Positions 51,870 through 61,828 of a DNA stretch of 64,000 nucleotides are shown piece by piece. The stretch covers positions 34,438-98,437 of the forward strand of contig JACQDV010000020.1 of assembly GCA_016200915.1 (NCBI GenBank). Reading direction: 5' to 3'. A program made the position numbers and the translations under genes. A model generated the notes under the pieces. The model was not told where the DNA came from, did not search any database, and saw nothing but the letters and a program-made list of their open reading frames with translations. The stretch's first letter is position 1; each line of letters begins with the position of its first letter. The stretch comes from Sphingobacteriales bacterium (GTDB taxonomy: Bacteria; Bacteroidota; Bacteroidia; Chitinophagales; Chitinophagaceae).

Positions 51870-52343
51870 TCATCCCAACACCTTCTCCATATAAACCACA
51901 TTACTCAGCGGATTATGGTAATATGCTGTTGTTTCAATAAATTCATATTTCTTATACAAATCAATAGCGGTTTCTAATTTTTTCAGTGTATCTAATTTCA
52001 TTTTAGTATAGCCGGCTTCTACTGCATCTTTCAGCAGCTGTTCAACCAATGCTTTTCCAATTTTATGTTTACGGTAAGCTGGTTTCACAAATAATCGTTT
52101 CATTTCACAAACACCTTCTTCGTTCATAGGAGTTAAAGCAATACATCCGGCCGTTTCATTATTCCATTTTGCCAAATACAAACTACCTTTTGGCGGCACA
52201 TATTTATATAATGGATCGTTCAGTTCCTTTTCAAAATCCTGGAAACATAAATTCTCCCCCAACTCATATTCATACTCTTTAAACAGGGTTCTTATTTCAT
52301 TAAGGTCATTACCTTCTTCGGTAACCTTTATTAGTTGCAGCAT
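51870..52343 (-). CDS. GNAT family N-acetyltransferase
   Basis: A 157-residue GNAT protein. The acetyl-CoA-binding core is MKRLFVKPAYRKHKIGKALV near residue 82, with the RxxGxG-type loop here as RKHKIGKA. The sequence starts LIKVTEEGNDLNEIRTLFKE and ends with an FIETTAYYHNPLSNVVYMEK segment, where PLSNVVYM is typical of the subgroup that acetylates small amines or amino acids. The substrate is unknown. It converges with the gene at 51325, two bases between their ends. Confidence 0.85.
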   Translation of the reverse strand: MLQLIKVTEEGNDLNEIRTLFKEYEYELGENLCFQDFEKELNDPLYKYVPPKGSLYLAKWNNETAGCIALTPMNEEGVCEMKRLFVKPAYRKHKIGKALVEQLLKDAVEAGYTKMKLDTLKKLETAIDLYKKYEFIETTAYYHNPLSNVVYMEKVLG

Positions 52344-52394
52344 TTTAATTATCTTACCCCATAAAGCTACTGGTTAATTTTTAAGCCCTTTAAA

Positions 52395-53567
52395 ATGAAA
52401 AAATTCTTTCTTGTTCCGGCATTTATTCTTCCGCTTGTGCTGTTTGGTCAATCGTACAAAAAACTGCATAATAAAGCTATCCTCGTTGATACGCATAACG
52501 ATATTCCTTCAGCCACTATTGAAAAAAATGTAAAGTTTGATAGCGATCTCAAAGGCAAAACACATTCTGATCTTCAACGAATGAAAGAAGGTGGCATTGA
52601 TGTACAGATATTCTCCATCTTCTGCGGACCGGAACAAGCCACCCCTTATGCATTTGCCAACAGGGAAATTGATTCGGTATATGAATGGACAAGAAGAAAC
52701 CCGGATAAAATGATAATTGTAAAAAATCCGGAGCAATTAGAACAAGCCATTAAAGAAAAAAAATTAGCTGCGATGATGGGCGTGGAAGGCGGACACATGA
52801 TCGAAAACAAAATAGAAAACCTCGATAAACTATATGAACGTGGTGTACGGTATATGACCCTCACCTGGAATAATTCAACTTCATGGGCAACCAGTGCAGC
52901 AGATGAAACCACTAAAAAAGATTCCCTGCCACATAAAGGCCTCACAGATTTTGGTAAACAGGTAGTAAAACGTATGAATGAACTGGGAATGATTGTTGAC
53001 ATCAGCCATGTGGGTGAACAAACTTTTTGGGATGCCATCAACACTACTACCAAACCCATTATTGCTTCACATAGTTGTGTATGGAATTTATGTCCGCACC
53101 GCCGTAATTTAAAAGACGACCAGATAAAAGCCATTGGTAAAAATGGTGGTGTCATTCATCTAAACTTTTATGCAGGTTTCATTGACAGTACATACGAAAG
53201 AAAATTCAACGAGTTTAAAGTACGGTATAAACAAGAGATAGACGAATTAGTGGCAAACAAAGCACAACCTGATTATGCTGCTATGATAGTGGCTGAAAAA
53301 CATAAAGATGAAACAGGATCCATTCGTCCGCCATTGAGTTTATTATTGGATCATTTGGATTATATCGTAAAAATGATTGGCGTTGATCATGTGGGAATGG
53401 GCAGTGATTTTGATGGCATAGAAGCCCCTCCCCGTGAATTAAATGGTGTGGAAGATTATCCTTTGATCACCAAAGCACTGTTAGAAAGAGGTTATAGCAA
53501 AAAAGATATCAAAAAAATGCTGGGAGGCAATTTTCTCCGGGTATTTAAAGCCGTGCAGTCTCATTGA
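52395..53567 (+). CDS. membrane dipeptidase (peptidase family M19), secreted
   Basis: A 390-residue exported zinc dipeptidase. A signal peptide MKKFFLVPAFILPLVLFGQ precedes the TIM-barrel domain. Metal and substrate residues are in place: VDTHNDIPSA near 32, GVEGGHMIEN near 128, LTWNNSTSWATSAAD near 155, VDISHVGEQTFWD near 200 and IIASHSCVWNLCPHRRNL near 220, plus DHVGMGSDFDGIEAPP near 335. The family cleaves dipeptides, including D-amino acid ones, in the periplasm or at the surface. It stands alone in its orientation behind a short gap. Confidence 0.92.
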   Translation: MKKFFLVPAFILPLVLFGQSYKKLHNKAILVDTHNDIPSATIEKNVKFDSDLKGKTHSDLQRMKEGGIDVQIFSIFCGPEQATPYAFANREIDSVYEWTRRNPDKMIIVKNPEQLEQAIKEKKLAAMMGVEGGHMIENKIENLDKLYERGVRYMTLTWNNSTSWATSAADETTKKDSLPHKGLTDFGKQVVKRMNELGMIVDISHVGEQTFWDAINTTTKPIIASHSCVWNLCPHRRNLKDDQIKAIGKNGGVIHLNFYAGFIDSTYERKFNEFKVRYKQEIDELVANKAQPDYAAMIVAEKHKDETGSIRPPLSLLLDHLDYIVKMIGVDHVGMGSDFDGIEAPPRELNGVEDYPLITKALLERGYSKKDIKKMLGGNFLRVFKAVQSH

Positions 53568-53639
53568 TTTTTCCCCAACAAAGATTAGATTAGAGGAATA
53601 ATTTTCTTTCTCAATATCCCTATGGCGATTAGTTAAACA

Positions 53640-53685
53640 CCTTTTGTTTTAACCAGCCCTTTGCAAACCGCCTTTAACAAAAGGC
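53640..53685. repeat. inverted repeat CCTTTTGTT / AACAAAAGG upstream of the giant kinase
   Basis: Two nine-base arms (53640-53648 and 53676-53684) could form a stem with a 27-base loop. A shorter hairpin, GCCTTT/AAAGGC (53670-53685), competes for the right arm. Mutually exclusive hairpins in a leader could be regulatory, or the pair may simply end the dipeptidase transcript. Confidence 0.35.
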
Positions 53686-53774
53686 CTTGTAATTATTTAT
53701 TTGCCCAAACGCTTACTTCCTTTTTTTTATAGCCTGCCAGGCAACAAAAGAAACCGGGGAAGAAAAATAAAAAA

Positions 53775-56700
53775 ATGAAACTGACTAAAAAGCTTGAAGC
53801 AGAAATTCTGAAAGCATATCATACGACTGTTGATGCTAATCTAAGCGGTGATATGCGAACCTTTGCTTCCATGCTGGATGAAAACTGCCATGTAATTGGC
53901 ACTGCTGAAAGTGAAGTATTTAGAAATAAAAAAGCGGCTGTTAAATTTTATTCGGCAGCAGCAGGCCAGATAACAGGAAAAGTAAGATTCCAGAATAGAA
54001 AGATCAGTGTAATGACCATTGACAACGAGGTAATGGTGAACGAAAAATTGGATTTTTATGTGTTGATTGATAATCAATTTACCTTTTATGGCCCAGCCAG
54101 GGTCTCCTGTCTTTTTCATAAAAAAAATAATCAGTGGAAAGTGATTCACATGCATGGATCTTTTCCGGATTCAAAAGCAGACGAAGGAGAACAGGTAAAC
54201 ACGGACAAAATAAAGGCTGAGAATATCAAGCTTCGTGATGCAGTAAAACGCCGCACTGTTGAACTGGAAAGTAAAAACAAAGAACTACAGATTGAAGCTG
54301 CATTAGAACGGGTACGTACAATAGCTATGGGCATGAAGAAAGCAGAAGACATGTTGCTCATCTGCAAAACCATTTCTCAGCAATTAAAAAAACTCGGCAT
54401 AAAAGAAATCCGCAATGTACAAACGGCCATCGTTTATCCTAACAGAGGTACTTATCTTAATTACGAATTCTATGCTAAGCATAATAAAGTATTTACTACC
54501 GAAGTTTTGTACATCAATCATCCCATGTCAAGGGCATTTGTAAAAAAAATGCTGGATGGCCCTAATGAATTTTTTAAAAGAAGCCTTTCGGCAAAAAAAA
54601 CAAAGGAATGGTATGCTTTCCAAAAAACCACTAACCAGTTTGCCGATAAATATCTGCTTACTGCTTCTTCCTTAAATTATTACTGGTATTCATTAGGGGC
54701 CGTAGCGTTGGGCATCTCCACTTATGAAGCATTGAGTAAAGAGGAACAGGAATTGTTTGTTCGCTTTCGTAATGTATTTGAATTGTCTTATCGCCGCTTT
54801 CTCGATATTCAAAAAGCAGAAGCACAGGCAAGAGAATCGCAAATTCAATTAGCATTAGAAAGAGTTCGTGCAAGAACAATGGCCATGCAAAACAGTGATG
54901 AATTGGCCGAAGTGTCTTTTCTATTAAACAAGCAGGTCGTAGAATTGGGCATTCCTACCCGTGGATGCGCCTTTAATATTTATGGTGAAAATGAATCTAC
55001 TGAATGGTTCAGCAATTTGGAAGGAACAATGCCGGCCTATGAAACGCCAAGAGAAAATATCTTCCTTAAATATTATAAGGCAGGCAAGCGGGGCGAAACA
55101 ACTTTGATTGAAGAGTACGCTGGAAAAAAAATTAAGGATCATTACCAGTATATGTTCAAAGCAGGCATTTTTGGAAATGACATTACGGAAGAAAAAATAA
55201 AGCAGATCACACCGGAGTTTCAAATTGACCATGTTGCCTATTTTAAATATGGTTATCTATTATTTATAACCCTGGTTCCTGCTCCGGATGCCCATGATGT
55301 ATTCAAGCGTTTCGCAAAAGAGTTTGAACAAACATACACGAGATTTCTCGATCTCCAAAAAGCCGAAGCACAGGCAAGAGAAGCAAAGATTGAAGTGGCA
55401 TTGGAAAAAGTGCGGTCGAGAGCCATGGCTATGCAAAAACCCGCAGAGCTGGTTGAGGTGGCACAGTTGTTACGATCAGAAATGGGATTGCTTGGCGTGG
55501 AAGAATTAGAAACAAGTTCCATTTATATTCATAACGAACCCACACAACAAACCGAATGCTGGTATGCCATTCAAAAAGAAAATAAGTTAGTATCAGACCA
55601 CATGATCATTCACTTGCAGGATACATGGGTGGGAAGAGAAATGCTTGCCTTTTATAATTCAGGTGAAAAGAAAACATCCATCGTAATGAAAGGTGAAAAC
55701 AGAAAAGAATGGATAAATTATTGTGCTGATCATTCGGAAGTGCTCATGAATTTTTACGGAGATATTATTCCTGACCGCACTTATCATTTGTATAAATTTT
55801 CCAATGGATTTATGGGTGCAGCATCACCGGGCGATATATCAGCAGAAAGCTGGAATTTATTACAAAGGGCAACTGCTGTTTTTTCATTAGCCTATACCCG
55901 TTTCAGCGATTTACAGCAGGCCGAAGCACAGGCAAGAGAAGCAAAGATTGAAGCGGCATTGGAAAGAGTAAGAAGCCGTTCAATGGCCATGCAAAAAAGT
56001 GATGAACTGAAAGAAGTGATACGGCTGGTGCTTGAACAATTCGTTCACTTGAAAATAAATGCGGAGCATGCAGGCTTTTATATTGATTACAAAGCCCATG
56101 ACGACATGCACATCTGGCTGGCCGACCCTAACATTGAGCCGTTCTTTGCCATCATCCCCTATTTTGATACGACTACGTGGAATAGTTTTTTGGAAGCGAA
56201 AGCAAAGAGCACAGCCTTTCACACCGACCTTTTGGATTTTAAAGAGAAAAATAAATTCTACAAATCCCTTTTCAAACTTTTTACCATACCCGAAGAAGCT
56301 CAGAAATTTTATTTGCAATGCAAAGGACTTGCTGTATCTACAGTGATGTTGGAAAATGTAGGCTTGTACATCGAAAATTTTTCAGCCATTCCTTACACCG
56401 ATGAGGAGAATAAAATTTTGATGCGCTTCGGGAAAGTATTTCAGCAGACCTACACCCGCTTTTTAGATTTACAAAAAGCCGAAGCACAGGCAAGAGAAGC
56501 ACAGATAGAAGCAGCATTGGAAAGAGTGCGCAGCCGATCTTTAGCGATGCATAAAAGTGATGAGCTCATTGAAATAATTAGTGTCGTTCTTGAACAATTA
56601 AAGCATCTGAACTTCCATCTTGATACTGCTATGTTCAGTCTTGATTATAAAGAGAACCCTTTCAATCTTTTGATGGCGGTGCCTGGCCAGGAATATCCTA

Positions 56701-59700
56701 CGGAGATTATCATTCCTTATGCAGATATTACTATTATGAACAGAGTGCTTGATGCTATTAAAAGCGGCGCCGGTTCTTTGGCAGCCACTTTCGGCAAAGA
56801 AGAAAAAGATCAGTGGGTTTCCCATGTTCTTGAGCACACTATAATTAAACATGCATCAGCCGAAAGAAAAAAATTGATGAAGGATGCCAGCGGTATCTCG
56901 GTTTCAATTTCATTTCTTAATAATATTTCGCTTATTATCGGCAATTATTCCTGCATTCCCTACAGCGATGATGAGAATATCATACTCAGGCGTTTTGCGG
57001 TGGTTTCTGAGCAGTCCTATACCCGTTTTCTCGATCTGCAAAAAGCAGAAGCACAATCCAGAGAAGCAGAAATTGAATTAGGGCTTGAAAGAGTACGATC
57101 AAGAGCAATGGCCATGCAAACATCTGAAGAGTTGAATGCACTTATCGGCACTGTATTTAGTGAATTGACAAAGCTCGATCTTGTACTTACAAGATGTGTA
57201 ATACTGATTTATGAAGGCAACGAAAAAGGAGTTCGATGGTGGATGGCAAATTCTGAAATACCTTCTACTCCAATGAACTTCTTTGTTAAGTATGCTGACA
57301 TTGCTTTCTTTAATGAGTATTTAAAAGGTTGGTATAATAGAGAATTAAAATGGCAATACTGTCTCGAAGGAGAAAACAAAATAAAAACAGATGACTTTCT
57401 GTTTACTGAAACTGAACTTTCACTATTGCCTGATTTTGTAATAGAAGGCATGAAAGCTCCTCATCGTGTTTATTTGAATGCATCGTTCAATAATTTCGGC
57501 AATCTTACATTAGCTTCTCTTGAACCATTAAGCGATGAACATTTTGATATATTGCTTCGCTTCGCAAAAGTTTTTGATCTTACTTATACCCGTTTCAATG
57601 ATTTAAAACAAGCCGAAGCGCAGGCACGGGAAGCGCAGATAGAGGCATCACTCGAAAGAGTGAGAAGTCGCACTATGGCAATGCACCAAACTTCCGAATT
57701 GCAAGAGGTCATTCACACCGTCCATAAAGAGCTCCTAAACCTGAATCTTTCGATTGACGGAGGATCGTTTGTAGTCATTAATGAAGATGTTGGACCAGAG
57801 TTGCATTGTTGGGGTTCGGGTGGTACGGCTAACACATCAGAAGAAATCTATGTGCCACATTTTGATATGCCCTTTTGTACAGACTTAATAAATGGTATTA
57901 AAAGAGAACCGGGATTTTTTACAGAAGAATTTTCTCAAAAGGAAAAAAAGGAATACTTCACAAAATTATTTAAACATAAGCCCTGGTCAGATCTTGGTAG
58001 TGAACAGAAAAAAGAAACCCTGTCAAGTTCCGGGGGATATACCCGGTCTGTTGCTGTCTCGAAACATACTTCTGTTTTTATCATTAACCATCATGGAAGG
58101 AAATTTACCGAAGATGAAAATGATATTTTAAAACGGTTCGCAAAAGTATTTGAACAAACCTATACCCGTTTTCTTGATCTGCAAAAAGCAGAAGCACAGG
58201 CAAGGGAAGCACAGATTGAAGCAGCTTTGGAGAGAGTTCGTTCCAGTTCATTGGCCATGCATCGAAGCGATGAATTGCAGGGAGTGGTTGATACAGTAAT
58301 TGAACGGTTGAAGGAATTAAATATCGTTTTGGACACCACCAATATTTTAATTTTTAATAGTATTGACAGAAGTATTGAATATTGGACGGGTTCGAACAGT
58401 ACCGGAACACAATTAAATGCAAGTTGGAAAGTCCCCTACACAGATTTTTCATATTATAAGGATATACGCATGGCTCATGATGCAGAACAGGAAATTTTTA
58501 CGGGTTATTATCCTTTTGAAGAGAAGAACAAAATGTTCACTTACCTGTTTTCGGAATCTGATTTTAGAAATCTTAACCCGGAAAGAAAGAAATTTATTTT
58601 TGAAAGCCCAAGAGCAACCATTGTTGCTGCCATTGTAAAAGATATTGCTATACAGATCATCAGTTATTCAAGAGAATCGTTTGCACCGGATGAAATTGAG
58701 ATCGTAAAACGTTTTGCAAAAGTTTTTCATCAAGCCTATACCCGTTTCCTCGATCTGCAAAAAGCAGAAGCGCAGGCAAGAGAAGCGCAGATTGAAGCGG
58801 CGCTGGAAAGGGTAAGAAGCAGAACGATGGCGATGCATAAAAGCGATGAACTTCCCGACACTTCTAAAATTCTTTTTGAACAATTGAAGCTGCTTGGCGA
58901 GCCGGCAGAGCAACTGAGCATCGGCGTGGTAAGAGAAGAAGATCATGTAATTGAAATATCGGCAACGCTTCATGGCGATGCTTTGCATAAAATTTATCTG
59001 CACAGGACGGATGAACCCCATGTGATGAATAAAATCTTTAAAGCATGGAAAGGGCAGCAAAAAACATTGGTTATAGAATTAAGGGGCAAAGACCTGAATG
59101 CGTATAACAGGTTTCGTAATGAACTGACCGGTTCTGAAATGTTTCAAACGAGTCTTACCAATGATGACCGGCGAATTGTTTATGCCGCTTTTTTCCCGAA
59201 AGGAATGCTATCTCTTGCAACCAATGAACCGCGGCCGTCTGAATCTTTACAATTACTGGAACGTTTTGCATCAGTATTCAATCAAACCTATACCCGCTTC
59301 CTCGATCTGAAAAAAGCAGAAGCACAGGCAAGGGAAGCACAGATAGAAGCGGCATTGGAAAGAGTACGTTATCGGGCAATGGCTATGCAGACAAGCAACG
59401 ATGTTGGCGATGCCACCGCCACTATGTTTACTGAATTGGATACTTTAGGAATTGAAACATTCCGATGTGGCATTGCTATCTGTAAAGATGAAGAACTGGA
59501 AGTATGGTCTATCGGAAATACAGGAGATGGCAATACGGTAAAAGGCGTTGGCTCATTAAGCATCTGGCTGCATCCTTTGTGGCAATTATTTTACAATGTA
59601 TGGAAACAAAAAGAAAGTTTTTTTTATTCATTTCTGACGGGTAAAGAAAAAGAGGATTATGTAAAAATAATTTCCAATACACCCAGTTATAGACTCACTC

Positions 59701-61823
59701 AGGATAACTTGCATTTTCCCGATCTGCATTTTCAGTCTTATCATTTTGATGAAGGCGGCATCTTTACTTTTTCGTTACATCAGCATAGCGAAGAAGATAA
59801 ACGGGTAATGCAGCGATTTACTAAAGTGTTTTCTCTCACTTTCCGCAGATACCAGGATCTGAAAAAAGCAGAAACACAGGCAAGAGAGGCAACCATTGAA
59901 GCTGCTTTGGAAAAAGTTCGTGGAAAAGCAATGGCAATGCATAATAGTAATGATTTATCTGCAACTGCCAGCATTGTTTTTAATGAGTTAAGAAAATTAG
60001 GTATTAATCCCATTCGTTGTGGCGTTGGTCTTTTGAGTAAAGATTCCCGTAAAGGACAGCTATATGCCGCTACTTCTTCTACAGAGGGAGAAAGTCTTTC
60101 CATGGTAGGATGGGTGGAGCTTGCAGGTCATCCGGTACTGGAAAAAATTTATGAAACCTGGTTAAAAAATGAAGAATATCACCCCGAATTACAGGGAGAA
60201 CAACTCAGAATTTATTATCAAATGCTTTTAAAGGGTTTGCCAGTTACCCTTCCTGAAGGCAGCAATGACAAAAAACAATATGGCAATTTCTTTCCTTTTT
60301 CTGTTGGCTGTTTGTATGCATGGTCAGATGTCAGGTATAATAACGAGGAGATAAAAATTTTAAAACGATTTGCCGGCATTATTGACCTTACATTCAGAAG
60401 GTATCTTGAACTACAAAAATCAGAAGCCAATGCAATAGAAGCAGTAAAACAAGCGGCACTCGATCGCATCCGTGCAGACATTGCATCCATGCGTTCGGTC
60501 GCCGATCTGAACAGGATCACTCCATTAATATGGAATGAATTAACGATACTGGGTATTCCATTTATCCGTTGCGGTGTATTCATCATGGATAATGAACAAA
60601 AACTCATTCATACATTTTTATCCACTCCTGAAGGAAAAGCCATTGCTGCTTTTCATTTACCATATAACATTACCGGAAATGTTCAACAAATATTAATTCA
60701 TTGGCAGAAAAAAGAAAAATATATAGATCATTGGGATGAATCTGCTTTTATTGAATTTGCTGATACGTTAGTGAAACAGGGGGCTTTGAAATCTCCGGAA
60801 GAATATCTGAAAACACTTCCCAAAGGTGGATTCAATTTGCATTTTCTTCCTTTCCTGCAAGGCATGTTATATGTTGGTAATACAACTCAATTAGGCAAAG
60901 AAGAAATTGAATTGATACAACACGTTGCTGATGCTTTCTCTACTGCTTATGCCCGCTATGAAGATTTTAATAAACTGGAAGCAGCCAAACAACAGGTAGA
61001 AAAAACATTGACAGATCTGAAACAGGCACAACAGCAATTAGTGCAGAGTGAAAAGATGGCTTCGCTTGGAGAACTCACCGCAGGCATTGCCCATGAAATT
61101 CAAAACCCATTGAACTTCGTAAACAACTTTAGTGAAGTAAGTGCTGAACTGGTAGATGAAATGAATGAAGAAATGAACAAGGGAAATTTGGACGATGCTA
61201 AAGAAATAGCCAATGATCTTAAACAAAACTTAGAAAAAATAAATCATCATGGAAAAAGAGCCGGTGATATTGTAAAAGGAATGCTGCAGCACAGCCGTAG
61301 CAGCAGCGGTGTAAAAGAACCAACCAATATTAATGCATTAGCAGATGAATACTTACGATTGGCCTATCATGGATTAAGAGCAAAAGACAAAACATTCAAT
61401 GCCACTATGAAAACTGATTTTGATGAAACCATTGGTAGCATCAACATTATTCCGCAGGATATTGGAAGAGTGGTTCTTAATTTAATTACGAATGCATTTT
61501 ATGCAGTAAATGAAAAGAAAAAAGCTGAAGGCGGAAAGCTGAACGCTGAAGGCAAAATATATGAACCAACAGTTGAAGTAAGCACAAAGAAGATAAATAG
61601 TAAAGTGGAAATAAAAGTTGCAGATAATGGCAATGGTATTCCACAAAAAGTATTGGACAAAATATTTCAACCCTTCTTTACTACCAAACCTACAGGACAA
61701 GGAACGGGATTGGGTTTGAGTTTGAGTTATGATATTGTAAAAGCACATGGTGGTGAGTTGAAGGTGGAGACGAAGGAAGGAGAAGGGAGTGAGTTTATAA
61801 TTCAATTACCTTTTAATACTTAG
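53775..61823 (+). CDS. giant cytoplasmic sensor histidine kinase with twelve tandem sensor units
   Basis: A 2682-residue kinase with no signal or membrane helix. Residues 1-140 are a SnoaL/NTF2-like domain. Twelve homologous units of 172-192 residues follow, starting near 173, 346, 527, 715, 901, 1089, 1278, 1470, 1662, 1846, 2030 and 2214. Each begins with an amphipathic connector of type AEAQAREAQIEAALERVRSR and MAM, then a GAF-like alpha-beta domain ending in FAKVFEQTYTRFLDLQKAEA. The C-terminus has HisKA (SEKMASLGELTAGIAHEIQ, phospho-acceptor His2440), an N box (VVLNLITNAFYAVNEK), VADNGNGIP and GQGTGLGLS. The body lacks a receiver domain, so the response regulator must be separate. The units are diverged, so they may sense different ligands or form a long relay rod. 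Confidence 0.88.
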   Translation: MKLTKKLEAEILKAYHTTVDANLSGDMRTFASMLDENCHVIGTAESEVFRNKKAAVKFYSAAAGQITGKVRFQNRKISVMTIDNEVMVNEKLDFYVLIDNQFTFYGPARVSCLFHKKNNQWKVIHMHGSFPDSKADEGEQVNTDKIKAENIKLRDAVKRRTVELESKNKELQIEAALERVRTIAMGMKKAEDMLLICKTISQQLKKLGIKEIRNVQTAIVYPNRGTYLNYEFYAKHNKVFTTEVLYINHPMSRAFVKKMLDGPNEFFKRSLSAKKTKEWYAFQKTTNQFADKYLLTASSLNYYWYSLGAVALGISTYEALSKEEQELFVRFRNVFELSYRRFLDIQKAEAQARESQIQLALERVRARTMAMQNSDELAEVSFLLNKQVVELGIPTRGCAFNIYGENESTEWFSNLEGTMPAYETPRENIFLKYYKAGKRGETTLIEEYAGKKIKDHYQYMFKAGIFGNDITEEKIKQITPEFQIDHVAYFKYGYLLFITLVPAPDAHDVFKRFAKEFEQTYTRFLDLQKAEAQAREAKIEVALEKVRSRAMAMQKPAELVEVAQLLRSEMGLLGVEELETSSIYIHNEPTQQTECWYAIQKENKLVSDHMIIHLQDTWVGREMLAFYNSGEKKTSIVMKGENRKEWINYCADHSEVLMNFYGDIIPDRTYHLYKFSNGFMGAASPGDISAESWNLLQRATAVFSLAYTRFSDLQQAEAQAREAKIEAALERVRSRSMAMQKSDELKEVIRLVLEQFVHLKINAEHAGFYIDYKAHDDMHIWLADPNIEPFFAIIPYFDTTTWNSFLEAKAKSTAFHTDLLDFKEKNKFYKSLFKLFTIPEEAQKFYLQCKGLAVSTVMLENVGLYIENFSAIPYTDEENKILMRFGKVFQQTYTRFLDLQKAEAQAREAQIEAALERVRSRSLAMHKSDELIEIISVVLEQLKHLNFHLDTAMFSLDYKENPFNLLMAVPGQEYPTEIIIPYADITIMNRVLDAIKSGAGSLAATFGKEEKDQWVSHVLEHTIIKHASAERKKLMKDASGISVSISFLNNISLIIGNYSCIPYSDDENIILRRFAVVSEQSYTRFLDLQKAEAQSREAEIELGLERVRSRAMAMQTSEELNALIGTVFSELTKLDLVLTRCVILIYEGNEKGVRWWMANSEIPSTPMNFFVKYADIAFFNEYLKGWYNRELKWQYCLEGENKIKTDDFLFTETELSLLPDFVIEGMKAPHRVYLNASFNNFGNLTLASLEPLSDEHFDILLRFAKVFDLTYTRFNDLKQAEAQAREAQIEASLERVRSRTMAMHQTSELQEVIHTVHKELLNLNLSIDGGSFVVINEDVGPELHCWGSGGTANTSEEIYVPHFDMPFCTDLINGIKREPGFFTEEFSQKEKKEYFTKLFKHKPWSDLGSEQKKETLSSSGGYTRSVAVSKHTSVFIINHHGRKFTEDENDILKRFAKVFEQTYTRFLDLQKAEAQAREAQIEAALERVRSSSLAMHRSDELQGVVDTVIERLKELNIVLDTTNILIFNSIDRSIEYWTGSNSTGTQLNASWKVPYTDFSYYKDIRMAHDAEQEIFTGYYPFEEKNKMFTYLFSESDFRNLNPERKKFIFESPRATIVAAIVKDIAIQIISYSRESFAPDEIEIVKRFAKVFHQAYTRFLDLQKAEAQAREAQIEAALERVRSRTMAMHKSDELPDTSKILFEQLKLLGEPAEQLSIGVVREEDHVIEISATLHGDALHKIYLHRTDEPHVMNKIFKAWKGQQKTLVIELRGKDLNAYNRFRNELTGSEMFQTSLTNDDRRIVYAAFFPKGMLSLATNEPRPSESLQLLERFASVFNQTYTRFLDLKKAEAQAREAQIEAALERVRYRAMAMQTSNDVGDATATMFTELDTLGIETFRCGIAICKDEELEVWSIGNTGDGNTVKGVGSLSIWLHPLWQLFYNVWKQKESFFYSFLTGKEKEDYVKIISNTPSYRLTQDNLHFPDLHFQSYHFDEGGIFTFSLHQHSEEDKRVMQRFTKVFSLTFRRYQDLKKAETQAREATIEAALEKVRGKAMAMHNSNDLSATASIVFNELRKLGINPIRCGVGLLSKDSRKGQLYAATSSTEGESLSMVGWVELAGHPVLEKIYETWLKNEEYHPELQGEQLRIYYQMLLKGLPVTLPEGSNDKKQYGNFFPFSVGCLYAWSDVRYNNEEIKILKRFAGIIDLTFRRYLELQKSEANAIEAVKQAALDRIRADIASMRSVADLNRITPLIWNELTILGIPFIRCGVFIMDNEQKLIHTFLSTPEGKAIAAFHLPYNITGNVQQILIHWQKKEKYIDHWDESAFIEFADTLVKQGALKSPEEYLKTLPKGGFNLHFLPFLQGMLYVGNTTQLGKEEIELIQHVADAFSTAYARYEDFNKLEAAKQQVEKTLTDLKQAQQQLVQSEKMASLGELTAGIAHEIQNPLNFVNNFSEVSAELVDEMNEEMNKGNLDDAKEIANDLKQNLEKINHHGKRAGDIVKGMLQHSRSSSGVKEPTNINALADEYLRLAYHGLRAKDKTFNATMKTDFDETIGSINIIPQDIGRVVLNLITNAFYAVNEKKKAEGGKLNAEGKIYEPTVEVSTKKINSKVEIKVADNGNGIPQKVLDKIFQPFFTTKPTGQGTGLGLSLSYDIVKAHGGELKVETKEGEGSEFIIQLPFNT
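54811..60960 (+). repeat. tandem coding repeat of about 550-577 bp, eleven regular units (units 2-12)
   Basis: Unit boundaries fall near 54811, 55355, 55918, 56476, 57041, 57607, 58184, 58760, 59312, 59864 and 60415. The connector segments are the most conserved at DNA level, often with stretches of 30-50 near-identical bases, so recombination could change the number of sensor units. Confidence 0.85.
61524..61551 (+). repeat. heptanucleotide repeat, GCNGAAN x4, inside the kinase domain
   Basis: Four seven-base units (GCTGAAG, GCGGAAA, GCTGAAC and GCTGAAG) encode an AEGGKLNAEG stretch just after the N box of the ATPase domain. Reverse complemented, the units match the YTTYRGC heptamers at 44112-44139. 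Confidence 0.8.
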
Positions 61824-61828
61824 TGAAA

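Noticed and set aside
52646..53155. Minus-strand open frame of 169 codons
   Set aside because: It lies entirely inside the dipeptidase gene on the other strand, whose catalytic motifs are intact.
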